The position numbers and the translations under genes were made by a program. Below are positions 40,388-49,274 of a DNA stretch of 64,000 nucleotides, in pieces. A model generated the notes under the pieces. It did not search any database and was not told the origin of the DNA. It saw only the letters and a program-made list of their open reading frames with translations. Within the stretch, counting starts at the first letter, position 1; every line of letters begins with the position of its first letter. The DNA comes from BJHL01 sp040378885 (GTDB lineage Bacteria > Planctomycetota > Phycisphaerae > Phycisphaerales > UBA1924): assembly GCA_046316615.1 (NCBI GenBank), contig JBKDAN010000019.1, forward strand, positions 38,692 through 102,691. Reading direction: 5' to 3'.

Positions 40388-43060
40388 TTGGACGCCGGCA
40401 AATGGACCAAGGTGAAGGATGTGATGGCGGACGCCATGGAGCTGCCTGCGCGAGAGCAGGAAGCGTTTGTGGTGCGCGCGGCAGCAGGGGATGCTGAGAT
40501 TGAGCGCGAAGTGCGCAGCTTGATGAACATGCACACGCGCGCACCCGAGCAAGTGCTCGCGGCGAGCGGTCCCAGCGGCGGGACGCTGGTTGACGCGATT
40601 GTCGGGGCGAGCGCGGACGCGGGTGAGGGCGGCAGCATCGGGCGGTATCAGGTTGTGCGGCGGTTGGGATCAGGCGGCATGGGCAGTGTGTTTGAAGCGA
40701 CCGATCCGGCGCTTGCACGCGCGGTTGCGATCAAGGTGCTGCATGCTGGGCTTGCGAGCGGCGGCGGCGCGGGGATCAAGAAGCGATTTGACGCTGAGGC
40801 GCAGGTGCTGGCGCGATTGCAGCATCCGGCCATTGCGCAGGTGTATGAGACGGGCGTTGCACGTGGGCCGGGCGGGATTGATCTGCCGTTCATCGCGATG
40901 GAGCTGGTGCGGGGCGGCGTGACGATTGATCGACACGTGGCGGACAAGGGGCTGGGGCTTCGTGCGACGCTGGAGCTGTTTGCGCTGGTGTGCGATGCGG
41001 TGCACCACGGGCATGTCAAGGGCGTGATCCATCGCGACTTGAAGCCGGCGAACGTGCTCATTGATGAAGAAGGGAAACCGAAGGTCATTGACTTTGGCGT
41101 TGCGCGCATCATGGAGAGTGCCGAGGCGGCGACTCGCACGCGGGGCACGCGCACGCTGGACATGGTGGGGACACCCAACTACATGGCGCCGGAGGCGCTC
41201 GAACGCGGCACGGCGACCGTGGATGCGCGGGGTGATGTCTATGCGCTGGGTGTGATGCTGTATGAGGTGCTGGCGAAAGAAGTGCCTTATCGACTGAATG
41301 ATGTGACCCCCGGGAAGGTTGTGGCCACGCTGCACGCGACGGCGATGCCCAAGCTCGGCAAGCGACGTGCAGAATGCTCGGGCGATGTTGAGACAATCGT
41401 GGAGAAGGCGCTGGCGCGGAGTGCCGAAGACCGGTATCAATCAGTGAGCGAACTTGCGGCCGACCTGCGACGATACCTCGCGAGCGAGCCGATCGTCGCG
41501 AGGTCTCCGACGGCGTGGCGCCAGATGGCGCTTTTCGCGAAACGGCGCAGAGACATCGTGGCTGCGCTGGTGGTGGTGTGCGGGGCGGTGGTGGTGGCGA
41601 TCGCGGGGTTGAGCGCGGGTATCGCCCGTGCGCGCGAAGGAGAGCGCGAGGCGCGCGAGCAGGCCGCGCGGGCGCAGCGGACGAGCGAGTTCCTGCAGGC
41701 GCTGATCGGTTCCACGGTTCCCGATACTTCGGCACTCAAGATGACCGAGTTCACGGCGGGGCCTCGCTGGCGGACTGCGCCGCGAGAGGGGACCGTTGCC
41801 CTAAGTGACTTGCTGAGCGGGGCAAGTGCGCAGGTGCCCGTGTGGTTTGCGCAAGACAAAGAGCTGGGCGCCGAGATGGCGATGCTGCTGGCACGCAGCG
41901 CGATGACCAATGAGACGACGCCGCGGTGGCGCGAGCTGTACGAACGCGGGCTGCTGATGGCGCGTGAGGCGTGGGGCGATGCGGATGAGCGGACGCAACG
42001 ATTCGCGATCGAGTTTCACTCGTACCTGATCATGAATCACGGACCGTCGCCCGAGGCGAAGGAAATGGGCCGGCATTTGTTTGAGAACGCCCGAGAAACG
42101 TGGGGTATTGACGCGCCGTTGACGATGGACTCGCTGGCGACATATGCGATGACGTTGCGCAAGACGGAGATCGATGAATTGACGGCAACTGTCGAAAAAC
42201 AGTTGCGGCCAGACAACGAGATGGGGCGGCTGCGCGTAATGATGTTTCGGGATGTGCAGATCGCGCCACTGCTTGATTCGGAAGACCGCGATCCGGCGGT
42301 GATGCAGGCGCGGCTGCAGGACGTCGTGCGGATCGCGGGGAAGAAGTCGCCCATGTATCAGGGGGCGATGCTTGAGCTCGCGCAGGTGTACAACATCAAG
42401 CAGGATCATGAGAATGCCGCACGCGTGGCGGGTGAAGTGCTTGAGATTCTTGGGGAGCCCACGGACACCAACTCGTTCTCGCTCGCGTATGAGATGCTGT
42501 CATCGAAGTATCTGGCAGAGAACATGCGGGGAGACACTGTCGCGGCGGCGAATGTCGCGCTGCGGCAGGCGGCGCTGGCGGATCGGTTCCTGCCGCCAGC
42601 GAATCTGAACAACGCCCGGGCGCATGGTCGGGCAGCTCGCATGATGCTGGAGAGCGGGATGGATCCGAAGGTCGCGCTCACGCATGCAACAAAGGCGGCG
42701 ACTGCGACGCCGACTCTGCTTGCCGCAAATGACGGTTGGGCGACTTTCCACGAAGCGGTTTATGCGTGGGCGTTGCGGGCGAATGGACAGCCTCGCGTGG
42801 CGTATGAACTGCTGGAAGCGAGACAACGCAGCGAGGCTGCAACGCAGGCAGTTGTGATGCCCTGGGTGATCATGCAGCGCAACGTGGTGATGGCTGATGC
42901 GAAGATGGACCTTCATGAGACTGAAGGCGTAGACGAATTGCTTGCGGGTGCGTGGAAGGGCTACGAGGATTGGAAGCAACCCAACTGGGCCACCGTGCGG
43001 GTGATTCGCAAAGCGCAGCAGCGATGGGACGCGATGCACAGCGCGGCCAGCAAGCCGTGA
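40388..43060 (+). CDS. Transmembrane Ser/Thr protein kinase (Hanks type) with helical-repeat sensor
   Basis: The 890-residue protein has a short N-terminal helical region, a kinase domain (about 86-370) with LGSGGMGSV (93-101), catalytic Lys116 in VAIK, HRDLKPAN (Asp217) and DFG (235-237), and the activation-segment end GTPNYMAPEAL. A membrane helix (about 389-411, IVAALVVVCGAVVVAIAGLS) follows, then an outer region of about 470 residues with TPR-like helical pairs. It is translated 25 nt after the sigma gene, suggesting that the kinase modulates that sigma factor. All catalytic residues are present. Confidence 0.92.
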   Translation: MDAGKWTKVKDVMADAMELPAREQEAFVVRAAAGDAEIEREVRSLMNMHTRAPEQVLAASGPSGGTLVDAIVGASADAGEGGSIGRYQVVRRLGSGGMGSVFEATDPALARAVAIKVLHAGLASGGGAGIKKRFDAEAQVLARLQHPAIAQVYETGVARGPGGIDLPFIAMELVRGGVTIDRHVADKGLGLRATLELFALVCDAVHHGHVKGVIHRDLKPANVLIDEEGKPKVIDFGVARIMESAEAATRTRGTRTLDMVGTPNYMAPEALERGTATVDARGDVYALGVMLYEVLAKEVPYRLNDVTPGKVVATLHATAMPKLGKRRAECSGDVETIVEKALARSAEDRYQSVSELAADLRRYLASEPIVARSPTAWRQMALFAKRRRDIVAALVVVCGAVVVAIAGLSAGIARAREGEREAREQAARAQRTSEFLQALIGSTVPDTSALKMTEFTAGPRWRTAPREGTVALSDLLSGASAQVPVWFAQDKELGAEMAMLLARSAMTNETTPRWRELYERGLLMAREAWGDADERTQRFAIEFHSYLIMNHGPSPEAKEMGRHLFENARETWGIDAPLTMDSLATYAMTLRKTEIDELTATVEKQLRPDNEMGRLRVMMFRDVQIAPLLDSEDRDPAVMQARLQDVVRIAGKKSPMYQGAMLELAQVYNIKQDHENAARVAGEVLEILGEPTDTNSFSLAYEMLSSKYLAENMRGDTVAAANVALRQAALADRFLPPANLNNARAHGRAARMMLESGMDPKVALTHATKAATATPTLLAANDGWATFHEAVYAWALRANGQPRVAYELLEARQRSEAATQAVVMPWVIMQRNVVMADAKMDLHETEGVDELLAGAWKGYEDWKQPNWATVRVIRKAQQRWDAMHSAASKP

Positions 43061-43080
43061 AGCCTGTGACGATCAGGCTT
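43060..43080. terminator. Possible shared hairpin between converging stops
   Basis: AAGCCTG (43060-43066) pairs with CAGGCTT (43074-43080) around a 7-nt loop and touches the stops of both the kinase and DUF1501 genes. No T run follows on either strand, so termination is uncertain. Confidence 0.4.
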
Positions 43081-44422
43081 TGAGGATGCTGAGCGGCTTG
43101 AACTTGCCATCGAGGACCTTGGCAGCATCGGCCTTGAGCCAGTCTGCCAGCACACTGGTGTAGACGCTGCGGAAGTCGGTGGTGAACTTGAGGTCACCTT
43201 CGTCGAGATCGCGCATGCTGGGGTGCTGATTGAGGATGCCCGCGCGGGTCATGGGGCCAAACAGCATCATGGGAGCGGCGGTGCCGTGGTCGGTGCCTTG
43301 GCTGGCGTTCTGGCCCACGCGGCGGCCAAACTCGCTGAAGCTCATGGTGAGGACACGCTGGTCGTTGCCTTGGGCTTTGAGTTCGGTGTAGAAGGCCTTG
43401 ATGGCGTCGGCGAATTGGCGGAGCAACTGGGCGTGACGGCCGTTGGTGCCGCCCTGGCCCGCGTGCGTGTCGAAGGAGCCGAAGCTGGCGTAGTAGACGC
43501 GCGTCTTGAGGCCGGCCTTGATCATGCTGGCGACCATGCTGAGCTGACGACCCAGATCGGTCGTGGGGAAGGTTGTTGCGGGTTTGTTCGCGACGGCTTT
43601 GCGAATGAGATCGCTGCTGACCTGCGCATCGAGCGAGGTACGCACGAGGAAGTCGGCGTTGGTTTGCTTCTTGCGGGCGGCCATGTCGGCACCGGCGATC
43701 AGTTCTTCGCGGCGATTCAGGCGGTCATACGCAGCGGCGAGGCCTTTGTCGATGTCGCCCGCGCTCCACTTGAAGAGCGAGGGATCTTCGAAGGCGACGG
43801 GCTTGATGAGGCCGCCTTCCATGGCGAGGGGTGCGGTGCGGCCGATGGCGATGCCCGGGGGACCGGCTTTGGTGTCGGGTGTATTGCTTGCTTCGGGCGT
43901 GCCGCTTTCGCCTTTGCCTTCGCCGCAGCATTCAGCGTCGAAGTAGCGACCGAGCCAGCCGTTGCCGGTAGCGGTGGTGTCGGCGGTGTGCCAGATGTCC
44001 ATGCTCTTGAAGTGCGAGCGGTTGGGGTTGGGGTAGCCCACGCCCTGGATCAGCGACATGAGGCCGTTGTCGTAGAGGTCTTTGACACCTGCGAGGGCCG
44101 GGTGCAGGGCGATGCCTTGCTTCTTGTCGAGCGTGAGGGCGTCCTTCTCAGCGATGGCGATGCCCTGGCGGAAGCGGTAGTACTCGGGGCTGAAGATGGG
44201 CACGACGGTGTTGAGGCCGTCGTTACCGCCTGAGAGCTGGATGACGACGAGGACGCGCTCGTCGGGCACGCCGGGCAAGCTCGAGAGATCACCCAGCATG
44301 GCACCCATGGCGAGGGCGGAGCGATCGAGAAACGCGGGGATCGCGAGGCTGGCGGAGGCCATGAGCAGGCCGTGCTTGATGAGCGAGCGGCGCGTGAAGG
44401 CAGGGCGGTTGTCGTTCAGCAC
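43073..44422 (-). CDS. DUF1501 family exported protein
   Basis: The 449-residue protein has a twin-arginine-type signal (TRRSLIKHGLLMASASLAIP) and DUF1501 words: VLVVIQLSGGNDGLNTVVP, PNRSHFKSMDIWHTAD, FDTHAGQGGTNGRHAQLLRQ and MSFSEFGRRVGQNASQGTDH. DUF1501 proteins resemble sulfatase/alkaline phosphatase folds and are abundant in planctomycetes, nearly always paired with DUF1800 or DUF1549/1553 partners. It overlaps the DUF1800 gene by 7 nt. The substrate is unknown, and the Tat signal suggests export in folded form. Confidence 0.9.
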   Translation of the reverse strand: MLNDNRPAFTRRSLIKHGLLMASASLAIPAFLDRSALAMGAMLGDLSSLPGVPDERVLVVIQLSGGNDGLNTVVPIFSPEYYRFRQGIAIAEKDALTLDKKQGIALHPALAGVKDLYDNGLMSLIQGVGYPNPNRSHFKSMDIWHTADTTATGNGWLGRYFDAECCGEGKGESGTPEASNTPDTKAGPPGIAIGRTAPLAMEGGLIKPVAFEDPSLFKWSAGDIDKGLAAAYDRLNRREELIAGADMAARKKQTNADFLVRTSLDAQVSSDLIRKAVANKPATTFPTTDLGRQLSMVASMIKAGLKTRVYYASFGSFDTHAGQGGTNGRHAQLLRQFADAIKAFYTELKAQGNDQRVLTMSFSEFGRRVGQNASQGTDHGTAAPMMLFGPMTRAGILNQHPSMRDLDEGDLKFTTDFRSVYTSVLADWLKADAAKVLDGKFKPLSILKA

Positions 44423-45993
44423 AGTTGATACTCCGGCATGGCGGTGATGAGCAGGAGGCAGCCGAGGATGGTCTCTTGATTGACTTCGTTCTTGCGGGAC
44501 TTGAGGAAGTCTCGCAGGGCGAGGACGGCGTGATCGGGCGCGGTGCCAAGCGTGAGCTTGAGCAGGTGCATCGCGACGGCGGCGGGCTCGCGCTGAGCGA
44601 CGAGGCTGTCATCAGCGACGCCTGCGAAGAGCGCGTCGACGTTGAAGCGATCAGTGTTGGCACTGGGGTCGTAGCCCTGGGGCTTTTTGCCGGCGATGAG
44701 GAAGGCAAGGATGTTCTGGCGGACGAAGAGCGTGCTGGTGTTGATCCAGGTGCGACCACCGTCCCAACCTTTGACGCTGGGAGGGAAGAAGATGCGCTGG
44801 CCCATGAGGTCGAGGGCGTCATTGAGAATGCTGAGATCACGCACGGGGGTATTGAGGCTTCGCACCGCGCCCACGACGAGTTGCACAGGGCTCTTGATTT
44901 GTTGGCCCATGATGGTGTCGTCGTAGAAGTGGTTGCTGAGCAGCAGGCGACGCAGCACGGGACGGAGGTCGTATTTGCGGCTGTAGAGCATGTCGCCCAG
45001 TTCGCGCACTACTTTTTGCTGGGCGGGATCGAGGTTCTTGTCGCCGCCGCGTTCGTCGGGGGGCAAGTCGGCGACGAGGAAGTGATACATGCGACGCATG
45101 ACGTAGCGTGCGCAAGCGCGTTTGCTGAGGATGATCTTGACGAAGTCGTCGCCGTCCCACGTGCCGCGTTCTCCCAGGATCGCTTTCTCGCTGTTGTCGT
45201 GGTTGGTGCGCTGGAAGACGAAGCTGTCGTCTTCGAAGGTGTAGCCGGTGAGGGCTTTGGCACCTTCCTTGATGTCTTCTTCGGAGTAGTTGCCGATGCC
45301 GAGGGCGAAGAGCTCCATGATCTCGCGTGCGAGATTTTCGTTGGCGCGGCCCTTACGGCTGTCGTTGTTGTCGAGGTAGGCGATCATCGCAGGGTCGCGG
45401 ATCATGCCGGCGAGCAGTTCACCGAAGTTGCCCGCGGCGTGGCGGCGGAACAACTGGTTCTGCATGAACATGTGGTAGCTGTTTTCGATGACGCGGTAGT
45501 TGGTGGCGAAGTGGCCGTGCCAGAAGAGGGTGAGTTTCTCTTCCATCGGGTGGCGCGTTTCGATCATGCGCGTGAGCCACCACTTCTGGATCTCGGCTAT
45601 CTGGCCGCGGTCCATGCGTTCGCGCTCTTGGCGGGCTTCGCGGAACTTGGCGAGTGTGTCCTCGTCCTGGGCCTGCTGGGCGCGGCGTTGTTCGCGGCGC
45701 TCGTCTTCGGTCAGCGGGCGCATGATGTCTTTGTCGAACTGATCGGGCGTGATGGGCTTGAAGGCGCCTGGGCCGTTTGGCTTGTCGGCATCCATGAAGC
45801 CCAGCAGGGTGTCGACGGACTTTTCGGGACCCCAGCTCACGAGGCGATTGATCTGGGCGTCAGTACCACCGAAGCCGGCACGCCAGAGGAGGTGGCGGGC
45901 CTGCGCGTAGCCGAAGTTGTCGCGACGGATGGGCAGCAGTGACGGCGTGATGGCGTCGTCGTTGGCGGGGGTCGTGGAGGGAGCGTCTTGCAT
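44416..45993 (-). CDS. DUF1800 family protein
   Basis: The 525-residue product shows the DUF1800 pattern: ARHLLWRAGFGGTDAQINRL, KWWLTRMIETRHPMEEKLTL followed by FWHGHFATN, NENLAREIMELFALGIGNYS and LLLSNHFYDDTIMGQQIKSP. These proteins co-occur with DUF1501 partners across planctomycetes and others; their biochemical role is unestablished. I see no obvious signal peptide. GGAG lies 5-6 nt before the ATG at 45993; six upstream in-frame residues were rejected. The pair overlaps, so it is probably translationally coupled. Confidence 0.9.
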   Translation of the reverse strand: MQDAPSTTPANDDAITPSLLPIRRDNFGYAQARHLLWRAGFGGTDAQINRLVSWGPEKSVDTLLGFMDADKPNGPGAFKPITPDQFDKDIMRPLTEDERREQRRAQQAQDEDTLAKFREARQERERMDRGQIAEIQKWWLTRMIETRHPMEEKLTLFWHGHFATNYRVIENSYHMFMQNQLFRRHAAGNFGELLAGMIRDPAMIAYLDNNDSRKGRANENLAREIMELFALGIGNYSEEDIKEGAKALTGYTFEDDSFVFQRTNHDNSEKAILGERGTWDGDDFVKIILSKRACARYVMRRMYHFLVADLPPDERGGDKNLDPAQQKVVRELGDMLYSRKYDLRPVLRRLLLSNHFYDDTIMGQQIKSPVQLVVGAVRSLNTPVRDLSILNDALDLMGQRIFFPPSVKGWDGGRTWINTSTLFVRQNILAFLIAGKKPQGYDPSANTDRFNVDALFAGVADDSLVAQREPAAVAMHLLKLTLGTAPDHAVLALRDFLKSRKNEVNQETILGCLLLITAMPEYQLC

Positions 45994-46175
45994 GCGGACT
46001 CCGACGAACAAGGTCCAGAGGGAAACTTCGCGGGGACGAGAGTCGCGAATGACCGGTGGTTAACGACGGTACTCGTGAGTTGTTGCATGCGGTGAAGGCA
46101 AGTGAAGGAGGACGAACAACTATCGGTTGTTGTGTGTGTTGATCTTGTACTCGGTTTTGGGGCCTTTGTCACGCG

Positions 46176-46622
46176 CTAATCCGCGGATTTCCTGAGTGTG
46201 AGATCGGTGGCGGCTTGCCAGGAGCGAGCGTCGCGATCTGGATCGCCGTCGCGCCCACATTCGGGGCATCGTGGGGTGGTGCAGGCTTGGACGTCATAGC
46301 CGCAGTGGGGGCAGAGCCGCCAGTTGGCGGCGCGGGCGCGGGAGCGAAGGCGCGAGATTGAGCGGACCTGGATGATCGGAGAGGCGAAGCTGGCAAGGGC
46401 GCAGGCGACGCCCAGGACAAACCAGAGGGTGGGATAGGGCAGGATGCGGAGCGTTGAGAGCGCGAAGAGCGAGAAGCAGAGGGTGGCGAGGAGAATTGCG
46501 GCGACGCTGAGGCGCGCGAAGCGGGTGTGCAGTCGCTGCACGATGGGTGGCATCGTGGCTTCTTGCTGCATGAGCGCGGCGGATTCGTCGGGCGCGGGTG
46601 TTGGGGTTTCAGACGATGCCAA
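46176..46622 (-). CDS. Small membrane protein with C-terminal zinc ribbon
   Basis: The 148-residue protein has two hydrophobic helices (VAAILLATLCFSLFALSTLR and LWFVLGVACALASFASPIIQ) followed by a basic stretch and a ribbon CPHCGYDVQAC...CPECGRDGD. It shares its ribbon type with the genes at 17061 and 17690 but lacks their extracytoplasmic domain. It lies 21 nt after ctaA in the same direction. Function unknown; a link to heme A synthesis is only positional. Confidence 0.75.
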   Translation of the reverse strand: MASSETPTPAPDESAALMQQEATMPPIVQRLHTRFARLSVAAILLATLCFSLFALSTLRILPYPTLWFVLGVACALASFASPIIQVRSISRLRSRARAANWRLCPHCGYDVQACTTPRCPECGRDGDPDRDARSWQAATDLTLRKSAD

Positions 46623-46643
46623 CGCGAAGAGCGTACGACGTGG

Positions 46644-48176
46644 TTATGCAGTGACGGGAACGGGTGAAGTTGGGGAGGTCGCGGCGAGCTTCTTGTTGTG
46701 CAGGCGTAGTGCAATGACGTAGACCACGGTGACCAGACCCAGCATCGCGGCACCATTGGCTTGGTGCGCGGTGCGGGTGAGGGCCTGTGTGACAGTGACA
46801 GCTTCTGCGCCGCCTCCGACGAGGAACGCGACCCAGCCGAGCAGGAATTGCAATGCGACGACGAGGCCCATGAGCATGCCCAGCGGGCTGAGGAGTGCGG
46901 GGAGCGAAGTGGTGGTGGTGGCGTGCTTCTTGCCGTACGCCATGGCCTTGAAGCCGACGAAGCCGACAAGTGCGGCGACGAGGAAGGCGAAGACGATGTG
47001 GGCCATGAGAGCGTGTGTGCTGCGCGTGTGGCGGTAGAGTGCGCCCAAGATGAGTTGCAGCAGCGTGGTGTGCAGGGCGGCGGTGGCGAAGGCACGCATG
47101 ACGCGGGAGCCGTCGAGCTGGGTGAGCGGGTTCCAAGAGCGGAATCGCGGCGAGAGGTAGATGGCGCAGGCGCAGATGGTGGCGAACGTGGCTTGGCCCA
47201 AGATGCCGTGGAGCATGCTGTACCAGCGATTGTCTGCTTCGACTTCGACGGAGCCTTGGAGCACGCGGATGCCGCCCAAGATGCCTTGTGCGAGCACCGT
47301 GGCGAAGACGACTGTGGTGAAGATGCGCACGCCGCGGGAGGTGGGTGTGAGCAATGCCCAGAGCCAGAGGATGAGCGTGACGAGGCCCACGAGTGTGCCG
47401 AAGAGGCGGTGGGTGTGTTCGTAGTAGATTTTGGTTTGAGCGGATTGCGCGATGAACTGCGCTCTTTCGTCGCCAGTGAGTTTTTCGGCTTCGGCGATCT
47501 GTGATTTGCTCAGGAGCTTCTTCCACTCGTCGGGCTGGGAGGTTACGGTCTGATCGAGGGCCATGCGGTTGCCCAGCGGGTAGAAGAACATGTTGGTGCC
47601 GTAGCTGTTGGGCCAATCGGGCACGGCCATGCCGGATTGGGTGCTGGTGACGAGGCCACCAATGAAGAGCAGCGGGGAGGTGCAGAGCACGGCGACGAGG
47701 GCGAAGCGCTGCATCCACGGGGTGCGCGAGGAGTCGTGCTGGCCTCGGACAGTTCCGGCGATGCCGCCGGCGACTGCGCCGAGGGTGGCACCGAGGGCAA
47801 TGAAGCCAAGCATGATGAGGCCGGCGTTGGGCTTGAGGGTCGCGGCCTGCATCGCGTCGTGGGCGGCGACGGACTTTTCGGTGAGCTTGCTACCCAGGAA
47901 GAGGAGGCCGGCGAGGGCTGAAACGATGCCGCTGCCCAGGCCGACTTTCCAGCCATCACAACGACCGACCATGAAGCCGGGGATAGCAAGGGCGATGGAC
48001 CACACCGCCAGGAGAATGGGCAGGGCGATCTGCTGGTCGAGGTTGAGGATTGGAAGGTGGGTAATGAACCAGGTGGTCCAGAGGCAGAAGGCCGCGAAGA
48101 AGCCGCCAACGAGAGTTGGTCCGAAAAGTCTGCGCGGGGAGGCGGGATCGAGGACGGCGGAGGAGAGGACTGACAT
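46644..48176 (-). CDS. ctaA: Heme A synthase (COX15/CtaA) with N-terminal membrane extension
   Basis: CtaA oxidises heme O to heme A for the aa3-type oxidase. The 510-residue protein has the catalytic core from about residue 163, with ligand histidines in EHTHRLFGTLVG, MLHGILGQATF, LHTTLLQLILGALYRH and AHQANGAAML. About 160 residues with some four hydrophobic segments precede the core, so the protein is longer than usual (300-350). GAGG lies 6 nt before the ATG at 48176. It diverges from actA. Confidence 0.92.
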   Translation of the reverse strand: MSVLSSAVLDPASPRRLFGPTLVGGFFAAFCLWTTWFITHLPILNLDQQIALPILLAVWSIALAIPGFMVGRCDGWKVGLGSGIVSALAGLLFLGSKLTEKSVAAHDAMQAATLKPNAGLIMLGFIALGATLGAVAGGIAGTVRGQHDSSRTPWMQRFALVAVLCTSPLLFIGGLVTSTQSGMAVPDWPNSYGTNMFFYPLGNRMALDQTVTSQPDEWKKLLSKSQIAEAEKLTGDERAQFIAQSAQTKIYYEHTHRLFGTLVGLVTLILWLWALLTPTSRGVRIFTTVVFATVLAQGILGGIRVLQGSVEVEADNRWYSMLHGILGQATFATICACAIYLSPRFRSWNPLTQLDGSRVMRAFATAALHTTLLQLILGALYRHTRSTHALMAHIVFAFLVAALVGFVGFKAMAYGKKHATTTTSLPALLSPLGMLMGLVVALQFLLGWVAFLVGGGAEAVTVTQALTRTAHQANGAAMLGLVTVVYVIALRLHNKKLAATSPTSPVPVTA

Positions 48177-48214
48177 GGTGAACCTCGACAAGGGGGGCGG
48201 TTTGGGTTCTTGCG

Positions 48215-48295
48215 ATTGAGTCTCAATTACGGTTTGACAGAAATTCTTGTCAACATGCTAGCGCGGATGCCACAATTTTGCTGTCAGACAGCAAA
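48215..48295. promoter_or_regulatory. Three dyads in the ctaA-actA divergent promoter region
   Basis: ATTGAG-T-CTCAAT (48215-48227) and TTTGCTGTC-A-GACAGCAAA (48277-48295, nine perfect pairs) are near-continuous palindromes. TTGACA...TGTCAA (48234-48239 and 48248-48253) is a spaced dyad whose left half also looks like a -35 box. The 272-bp gap must control both heme A synthesis and the ACIII operon, so these are operator candidates. Confidence 0.6.
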
Positions 48296-48448
48296 CCTTC
48301 CGGTTTTGTGCTATGCTAACGGCTCCCGTCAGGGCGACTGCTGTCCTTGGGGGAGAGTTGTTGTCGTATTTGGTCGTTTGGTCATCGGGCGCGTGGATGT
48401 GGCCACATTTGCGGTGCCCGTCAGTGATAGGACCAGAGGAGCCGACGC

Positions 48449-49165
48449 GTGTCCGTTCTTTTCCCGAAGTGGTCCAATGCGTTTCCGACTGTTTTTGCCA
48501 TCGCCGCACTCGGCGGGGCGACTGCCGCCATCGGCGGGTTTTGGTACTACGCGACGCCGAAGTTCTGGCGCGTGGGGTACATGCCCACCCAACCGGGCGG
48601 CGGGTTCAACCACCAGATTCACGCTGGCAAGCTGGGCATGGACTGCCGGTATTGCCATACGAAGGTGGAGAAGAGCTACGAAGCGAACATTCCGAATGTC
48701 GCAACGTGCTTTGGCTGCCACGCTGATGGCAAGCTGAACAAGCTGGCGGAAGGCACGGAGATATTCAGCCCGACACACAAGGCGAAGACGCAGTTTGTTC
48801 GCGATGCGTATGCGCAGGACGCGAGCATTCCGTGGCGCCGCGTGCACAAGGTGCCGGACTACGTGCACAACTTCCCGCACCATGTTCACGTCGCGGCTGG
48901 TGTGTCGTGCTACTCGTGCCACGGCCGCATTGACACGATGCCCATCGTGCATCACGCTGAACCGATGAGCATGGGCTGGTGCCTTGAGTGCCACCGCGCT
49001 CCGGAGAAGGTTGTGGTTCCGGTTGACAAGGTCACGGACCTTCGATGGGTGCAGGATGATCTGACGAAGCGTGCGAACGCTGGCGTCATGACGCCTGCGG
49101 CGCAGAAGGTTCTGGACGCGATTCAGAAAGCACCGCCGGAAAACTGCGGAGCGTGTCACTACTGA
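48449..49165 (+). CDS. actA: Alternative complex III subunit ActA, pentaheme cytochrome c
   Basis: ActA carries electrons from the complex to its acceptor. The 238-residue protein has an N-terminal membrane anchor (about 11-34) and five CxxCH heme sites: Cys66-His70 (CRYCH), Cys87-His91 (CFGCH), Cys154-His158 (CYSCH), Cys178-His182 (CLECH) and Cys233-His237 (CGACH). Five hemes is the usual number. AGAGGAG lies about 7 nt before the GTG start. It opens the respiratory operon. Confidence 0.95.
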   Translation: MSVLFPKWSNAFPTVFAIAALGGATAAIGGFWYYATPKFWRVGYMPTQPGGGFNHQIHAGKLGMDCRYCHTKVEKSYEANIPNVATCFGCHADGKLNKLAEGTEIFSPTHKAKTQFVRDAYAQDASIPWRRVHKVPDYVHNFPHHVHVAAGVSCYSCHGRIDTMPIVHHAEPMSMGWCLECHRAPEKVVVPVDKVTDLRWVQDDLTKRANAGVMTPAAQKVLDAIQKAPPENCGACHY

Positions 49166-49262
49166 ATAGGGATTGGGCATTGGGGATTGGGCATTAGGCC
49201 CCCGATGCCGCGAGGTTTCCTGTCTGTCGCCTAATGCCCAATGCCTACTTCCCAATCCCTTC
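49165..49262. repeat. Inverted heptamer arrays with G-quadruplex-type runs, actA-actB spacer
   Basis: Left arm 49165-49199: AATAGGG, ATTGGGC, ATTGGGG, ATTGGGC, ATTAGGC. Right arm 49229-49262: GCCTAAT, GCCCAAT, GCCTACT, TCCCAAT, CCCTTC. The arms pair well across a 29-nt spacer. The left arm also has four G runs of at least three with 3-4-nt loops (49169-49191), the standard quadruplex pattern, on the transcribed-sense strand. Confidence 0.85.
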
Positions 49263-49274
49263 GAGTATTTCCCC

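Noticed and set aside
44425..45942. Long + strand open frame opposite the DUF1800 gene
   Set aside because: Antisense shadow with Val/Glu/Ala-rich composition; the leftward frame is a recognised family.
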